Assembly: GCA_938036875.1 (NCBI GenBank)
Contig: CALHVX010000036.1
Coordinates: 1-62,049, forward strand
Source: an uncultured Pseudomonadales bacterium
GTDB lineage: Bacteria > Pseudomonadota > Gammaproteobacteria > Pseudomonadales > Azotimanducaceae
DNA: 62,049 nucleotides
Direction: 5' to 3'
Numbering within the stretch: the first letter of the stretch is position 1; every line of letters begins with the position of its first letter. A program made the position numbers and the translations under genes. The notes under the pieces are model-generated. The model searched no databases and had not been told where the DNA came from. It saw nothing but the letters and a program-made list of their open reading frames with translations. Below are positions 58,340-62,049 of this stretch, piece by piece.

Positions 58340-58816
58340 ATGTCTGCATTAGCCGTAGGTGCTGAAGCGGAAGAAGTACAATGTGTGCTTATTCCGCTCC
58401 AAGATTCGCGCCTTTTACTCCCGAACGAATGTGTTGCTGAGATTTTGCCTTGGCGCCGCATCAAGCCGTTGCAAGCGGTTCCCAGCTGGTGCCTTGGCAT
58501 CTTAGGCTGGCGAGGTGAAACCATTCCGGTGGTGCGCTTTGAAGTGCTGAACGAGCATGCGGATGCGCGGACCAATGAAGGTCGCTGCATTGTGGTCATG
58601 AATCGCGCCAAGCTACCCATTGGCCCGTCGTTTTACGCCTTTGCTGCAGAAGGCTTGCCGCGTTTGATGCAGGTCAACGCAGAAGACATGGAAGGTAGCG
58701 AGCCACTGGTGGGTCCTGCAGATACAGCAGCCATTAAGCTTGGCACCGAGATGGTGCAAATTCCTGACCTAGAGATGATAGAGCGCGAAGTGTTGGCTCT
58801 GGGTATCGGTCGATAG
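58340..58816 (+). CDS. chpC: ChpC-like CheW-domain protein
   Basis: 158 aa. The ATG directly follows the chpA stop codon. A divergent CheW fold is seen: NECVAEILPWRRIKPLQ, GILGWRGETIPVVRFEVLN. In P. aeruginosa chpC follows chpB; here chpB is absent and this gene abuts chpA. It probably acts as a second coupling protein, possibly joining other receptors to ChpA. Confidence 0.88.
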   Translation: MSALAVGAEAEEVQCVLIPLQDSRLLLPNECVAEILPWRRIKPLQAVPSWCLGILGWRGETIPVVRFEVLNEHADARTNEGRCIVVMNRAKLPIGPSFYAFAAEGLPRLMQVNAEDMEGSEPLVGPADTAAIKLGTEMVQIPDLEMIEREVLALGIGR

Positions 58817-58846
58817 CGATACCCCCGTTGTAATCCAGCGGCTCAG

Positions 58847-59575
58847 CTATTCAGCTTGAGCCCATGCCATTTGCACAGCAACCAGCCCGGCCAGCGGGGC
58901 GGTTTCAGCCCGTAGCACCAGCTGACCAATCTGCGCCGCTTGTAGTCCCGCGTTACACATTAGGCTCACCTCGGCATCACTCCAGCCCCCTTCGGGTCCG
59001 CTCAGCACTAGCGTGTCTGTTGCCGGCAATACCCCAGGGAACCGATCACCCCCAAGCGCTAGCAGGATGCCCTGGGTGGTAGGCAGCATCTCAACGTATT
59101 TGGTTAGATCATGGGGGCTATGCAGTTGGGGCAAATGGTTTTGCCCGCACTGCTCGGAGGTGCTTTCGATGATGCGTTGCCAATGCTGTTGGCGAGCTTC
59201 GCTGTTCCGTGCGTTGTTGGGAATCTGCGTGTGCTGCGTATACAGCGGCACCAAGTCGGTAGCGCCAAGCTCGGTTGCTTTTTGAATCACGCGATCCATC
59301 GCTTGGTTTTTTAGCACCGCACAGGCGCAATACAGGCGCTGTGAGGCCGCAGGAACTTGGGCCACCGCCCCTAGCTGCAGTCGCGTGGTGCGCCGATCTA
59401 CTTCAATGAGCTGTGCTTGGGCAACCGTGCCTTGACCGTCGAACACCTCAACCGCATTGCCGTTGCGCAACCGCAACACGCTACGTAGATAGTGGCTTTG
59501 CTCACGGCTTAGGGTGATTTCGAGCTGTGCTTGCAACAACTCGGAGGAGGGCGCCAAGTATAGGCGCCGGGTCAT
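58847..59575 (-). CDS. rsmE: 16S rRNA (uracil1498-N3)-methyltransferase
   Basis: 242 aa, SPOUT family. HYLRSVLRLRNGNAVEVFDG in the N-terminal PUA-like part, and the C-terminal knot with IGPEGGWSD-type LVLSGPEGGWSDAEV and VLRAETAPLAGLVAV, are diagnostic. It modifies U1498 of 16S rRNA. It overlaps metF by 4 bp and converges on chpC. Confidence 0.96.
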   Translation of the reverse strand: MTRRLYLAPSSELLQAQLEITLSREQSHYLRSVLRLRNGNAVEVFDGQGTVAQAQLIEVDRRTTRLQLGAVAQVPAASQRLYCACAVLKNQAMDRVIQKATELGATDLVPLYTQHTQIPNNARNSEARQQHWQRIIESTSEQCGQNHLPQLHSPHDLTKYVEMLPTTQGILLALGGDRFPGVLPATDTLVLSGPEGGWSDAEVSLMCNAGLQAAQIGQLVLRAETAPLAGLVAVQMAWAQAE

Positions 59576-60441
59576 GCGTCTGTGTTAGGGGTGGTACCAC
59601 GGCTGCCAGCATTGCCCAAGCCCAGCTCGGAGCAAATGGCTTTGGTCGCGCCCCAACGATTCAAGGTATAGAAATGCAGGCCTGGCGCTCCGGCTGCAAT
59701 CAGGTCTTCACAGAGTTGGGTCACCATGTTTACGCCGAAGGCTTTGAGCTGCTCTTCGTCGTCTTTGAAGGCTTCTAGATGTTTGCGCAACCATCGTGGA
59801 ATATCGGCCCCACTTTTCTCCGCGAAGCGCACGATCCCTTCATAGTTGGTCAACGGCATAATGCCTGGGTAGATAGGAATGTTGATGCCTTGCTGCTGGC
59901 AACGATTTACAAAGTCGATGTACGAGTGCGGGTTGTAAAAAAACTGGGTGATGGCGCTGTCTGCACCTGCGCTAACCTTGCGGCAAAAGTAGTCCATATC
60001 CTGGGCCGGTGTATTGGCATCCGGATGAATCTCAGGGTAGGCGGCAACCTCAATATGAAAATGATCGCCTGAATGGCTGCGAACCCAGCGCACCAACTCT
60101 TCAGCATTGTGGCGCCGCGAGGTTGTGCCGACCCCTGACGGGACATCGCCGCGCAGTGCAACCAAGCGGTTGATGCCGGCGTTTTTGTAGTCGGTGAGCA
60201 ATTCGTTGATGGTGCTTTGGTCGTCGTCGCCAATGGAGAGGTGTGGCGCTGCTTGGCGTCCAGACTTTTGGAGATCGCTGATCGTATCTCGGGTGCCAGA
60301 ACGGGTTGATCCGCCGGCGCCGTAGGTGACCGAGTAGAACTCAGGGTTAAACTCATCCAACTGCTTGGCCACGCGCTGTAGGCTGGCCTGGCCTTGCTCA
60401 GTACGCGGTGGAAAAAATTCGAAACTCAGTCGGAAACTCAT
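59572..60441 (-). CDS. metF: 5,10-methylenetetrahydrofolate reductase
   Basis: 289 aa. SFEFFPPRTEQGQASL at the N-terminus, FYSVTYGAGGSTR and the ALRGDVPSG motif are hallmarks of the FAD-dependent MTHFR barrel. It makes 5-methyl-THF for methionine synthesis, so it fits with metK and the metW/metX genes in this window. It is 136 bp after metK on the same strand. Confidence 0.96.
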   Translation of the reverse strand: MSFRLSFEFFPPRTEQGQASLQRVAKQLDEFNPEFYSVTYGAGGSTRSGTRDTISDLQKSGRQAAPHLSIGDDDQSTINELLTDYKNAGINRLVALRGDVPSGVGTTSRRHNAEELVRWVRSHSGDHFHIEVAAYPEIHPDANTPAQDMDYFCRKVSAGADSAITQFFYNPHSYIDFVNRCQQQGINIPIYPGIMPLTNYEGIVRFAEKSGADIPRWLRKHLEAFKDDEEQLKAFGVNMVTQLCEDLIAAGAPGLHFYTLNRWGATKAICSELGLGNAGSRGTTPNTDA

Positions 60442-60545
60442 GGCGTGAACTCATTGTCTTAAAATGCGGGCTTGATGCTTGCCGCAATTTGGATTCAGGG
60501 TTAGGACGGCACCATCAAATGACCGATGTGATTACGGATACTTTA

Positions 60546-60563
60546 CCCGGGCTGCCACCCGGG
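60546..60563 (-). terminator. CCCGGG inverted repeat between metK and metF
   Basis: Two CCCGGG blocks separated by six bases form a GC-rich 6-bp hairpin about 15 bp after the metK stop. No T run follows on the minus strand (TAAAGTATCC), so it is only a weak terminator or attenuator candidate. The rest of the 136-bp gap shows no ORF or recognisable riboswitch. Confidence 0.3.
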
Positions 60564-60577
60564 CCGAGTCGCGCTAG

Positions 60578-61732
60578 CTAAAGGCTGGCGCGCAAAGTCT
60601 CTGCTTTGTCCGTTCGTTCCCAAGTAAATTCGGGTTCGGTACGGCCGAAGTGCCCGTAGGCTGCGGTATTGCGATAGATAGGTCGCTTTAGATCAAGCAT
60701 GTCAACCAAGCCGCCGGCACGCAAATCAAAATGCTCACGTACAAGTTGAATGATTTTATCTTCACCAATCTTGTTGGTGCCAAAGGTGTTTAGGCTAATA
60801 GAGGTGGGTTCTGAAACCCCAATAGCGTAGCTGACCTGAATCTCGCAGCGTTCGGCCAAGCCCGCCGCAACGATATTCTTGGCGACATAGCGACCGGCGT
60901 AGGCGGCAGAGCGATCCACTTTAGATGGGTCTTTGCCTGAGAAAGCGCCGCCGCCGTGACGTGCCATGCCACCGTAGGTATCCACGATGATCTTGCGCCC
61001 GGTTAGGCCGCAGTCACCCACGGGGCCACCAATGATGAATTGGCCGGTTGGGTTGATGTAAACCTTAGTTTCTTTAGACATCCAGTTGGATGGCAAGACC
61101 GGCTTGATGATCTCTTCCATGACCGCTTCGCGTAGATCTTTGGTGCTGATGTCAGGCGAGTGCTGGGTTGATAAAACAACGGCATCAATGGCAACTGGCT
61201 TGCCGTCTGCGTCGTACTGAAAGGTGAGCTGGCTTTTGGCGTCGGGGCGCAGCCATTTCAGGCTGCTGCGGCGCATGTCGGCCTGCTTTTTAACCAGCAA
61301 ATGGGAGTAAGTCAGCGGCGCAGGCATGAGAACGTCGGTTTCGTTGGTGGCGTAGCCAAACATTAAGCCTTGATCACCGGCGCCTTGCTCATGATCACCG
61401 CTTTCGTCTACCCCAACCGCAATGTCGACCGATTGCTGCCCGAGCGCGTTCACCACGGTACAGGCTTCTGGGTCAAAGCCAATCTCGGCGCTGTCATAGC
61501 CAATTTCTGCGACAACCCGGCGCACCAGTTTGTCGACGTCGACAACCGCGTTAGATCGAATCTCGCCAGCGACAACAACGATGCCGGTTTTGATCAGCGT
61601 CTCGCAGGCAACCCGAGAGTCTTTGTCCTGCTCGAGCATGGCGTCTAAAACGGCATCTGAAATTTGGTCAGCCATTTTGTCTGGGTGACCTTCAGAGACT
61701 GATTCAGAGGTGAAAACTTGGTAATCGCTCAT
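60578..61732 (-). CDS. metK: S-adenosylmethionine synthetase
   Basis: 384 aa from ATG 61732, which has AGGA upstream; the frame extends further but conserved residues begin here ([20 protein letters not shown]). [15 protein letters not shown], the ATP site [20 protein letters not shown] and [11 protein letters not shown] are complete. It makes SAM from methionine and ATP. It is divergent from tkt with 225 bp between, in which I see no clear SAM riboswitch. Confidence 0.97.
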   Translation of the reverse strand: MSDYQVFTSESVSEGHPDKMADQISDAVLDAMLEQDKDSRVACETLIKTGIVVVAGEIRSNAVVDVDKLVRRVVAEIGYDSAEIGFDPEACTVVNALGQQSVDIAVGVDESGDHEQGAGDQGLMFGYATNETDVLMPAPLTYSHLLVKKQADMRRSSLKWLRPDAKSQLTFQYDADGKPVAIDAVVLSTQHSPDISTKDLREAVMEEIIKPVLPSNWMSKETKVYINPTGQFIIGGPVGDCGLTGRKIIVDTYGGMARHGGGAFSGKDPSKVDRSAAYAGRYVAKNIVAAGLAERCEIQVSYAIGVSEPTSISLNTFGTNKIGEDKIIQLVREHFDLRAGGLVDMLDLKRPIYRNTAAYGHFGRTEPEFTWERTDKAETLRASL

Positions 61733-61957
61733 CTTGCGGGTTCCTGCTAGTTCCGTATCCCGCCATATTAGAACATTGCGGCCCAGAAGTGATAAAGAGT
61801 TGTAACTGCGTTGCACGGCTGTTAGCTAGTGCGCACAATAGGTGGGGCTGGGAAGTACACGAATATACAAATCAATTATTTTTTCTTACAAACTTCACTT
61901 ACAACAACGCGAGGACTGTAGGTTGCGGCACTAAGCATGCGGCGATCACACTGGATC

Positions 61958-62049
61958 ATGACAACAGATAACTCTGCGCCAAAGACAACATCAATTCGCC
62001 AAGACAAAGCCAATGCGATCCGCGCTCTTTCAATGGATGCGGTGCAAGC
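61958..62049 (+). CDS. tkt: Transketolase, N-terminal fragment, cut by window edge
   Basis: The 30 visible residues from ATG 61958 include KANAIRALSMDAVQ, the conserved N-terminal helix of bacterial transketolase. It runs off the right edge. The enzyme is thiamine-diphosphate dependent and links glycolysis to the pentose phosphate pathway. The divergent metK-tkt pairing is common in gammaproteobacteria, which supports the call despite the short stretch. Confidence 0.85.
   Translation, partial: MTTDNSAPKTTSIRQDKANAIRALSMDAVQ

Noticed and set aside
61733-61957. Possible SAM-sensing riboswitch in the metK leader
   Set aside because: I could not find a conserved core of a known SAM class; AT-rich sequence alone is not enough.

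Overview
This window is a densely packed bacterial chromosome segment of moderate GC. It is almost entirely housekeeping genes in an order typical of gammaproteobacteria related to the Pseudomonadales/Oceanospirillales: spoT-rpoZ-gmk-yicC, rph-pyrE, slmA-argB-algC-coaBC-radC, rpmBG-mutM, coaD-rsmD-ftsYEX-rpoH, hemW-rdgB-metWX-yggT-proC-yggS-pilTU, ruvX-yqgE-tonB-gshB-pilGHIJ-chpA, and rsmE-metF-metK-tkt. The genus cannot be fixed from the sequence alone. I saw no rRNA, tRNA, CRISPR array, insertion sequence or prophage. Both window edges cut genes: the 3' end of a lytic transglycosylase at the left and the 5' end of a transketolase at the right.

Region 1 (1-11.7 kb) is the least ordinary part. 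A sigma-54-type promoter (2483-2498), preceded by two tandem palindromes 20 bp apart, drives a subtilisin-like protease with a five-fold SYLWAN tail and then an EAL phosphodiesterase. Converging on it are a double-propeller GGDEF cyclase and, translationally coupled to it, a large sigma-54 activator carrying a degenerate GGDEF domain. I read this as a self-contained module: activator, promoter, protease and a pair of opposing c-di-GMP enzymes. Region 2 (11.8-27.6 kb) holds DNA repair and stringent-response genes (recG, ridA, spoT, rpoZ), nucleotide and RNA genes (gmk, yicC, rph, pyrE), slmA, argB, a membrane-anchored long AlgC, coaBC, radC and a MAPEG protein.

Region 3 (27.7-41.9 kb) contains an APH(6)-like kinase, a lone pilin with a calcium-loop motif, ribosomal proteins L28/L33, mutM, coaD, rsmD, ftsYEX, rpoH, trmB, hemW, rdgB and the metW/metX pair. 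Region 4 (41.9-58.8 kb) is dominated by type IV pilus motility and its chemosensory control. It holds pilT and pilU, then a GST, ruvX, yqgE, tonB and gshB, then pilG-pilH-pilI-pilJ-chpA-chpC. The chemosensory cluster looks reduced: PilJ has almost no periplasmic sensor domain, and neither a pilK methyltransferase nor a chpB methylesterase is present. The window ends with rsmE-metF and the divergent metK/tkt pair.

Functional links: surface signalling recurs (c-di-GMP enzymes, pilus retraction ATPases, Pil-Chp, a pilin, a secreted protease), which would suit an organism that alternates between swimming or twitching and surface growth. That last step is inference.
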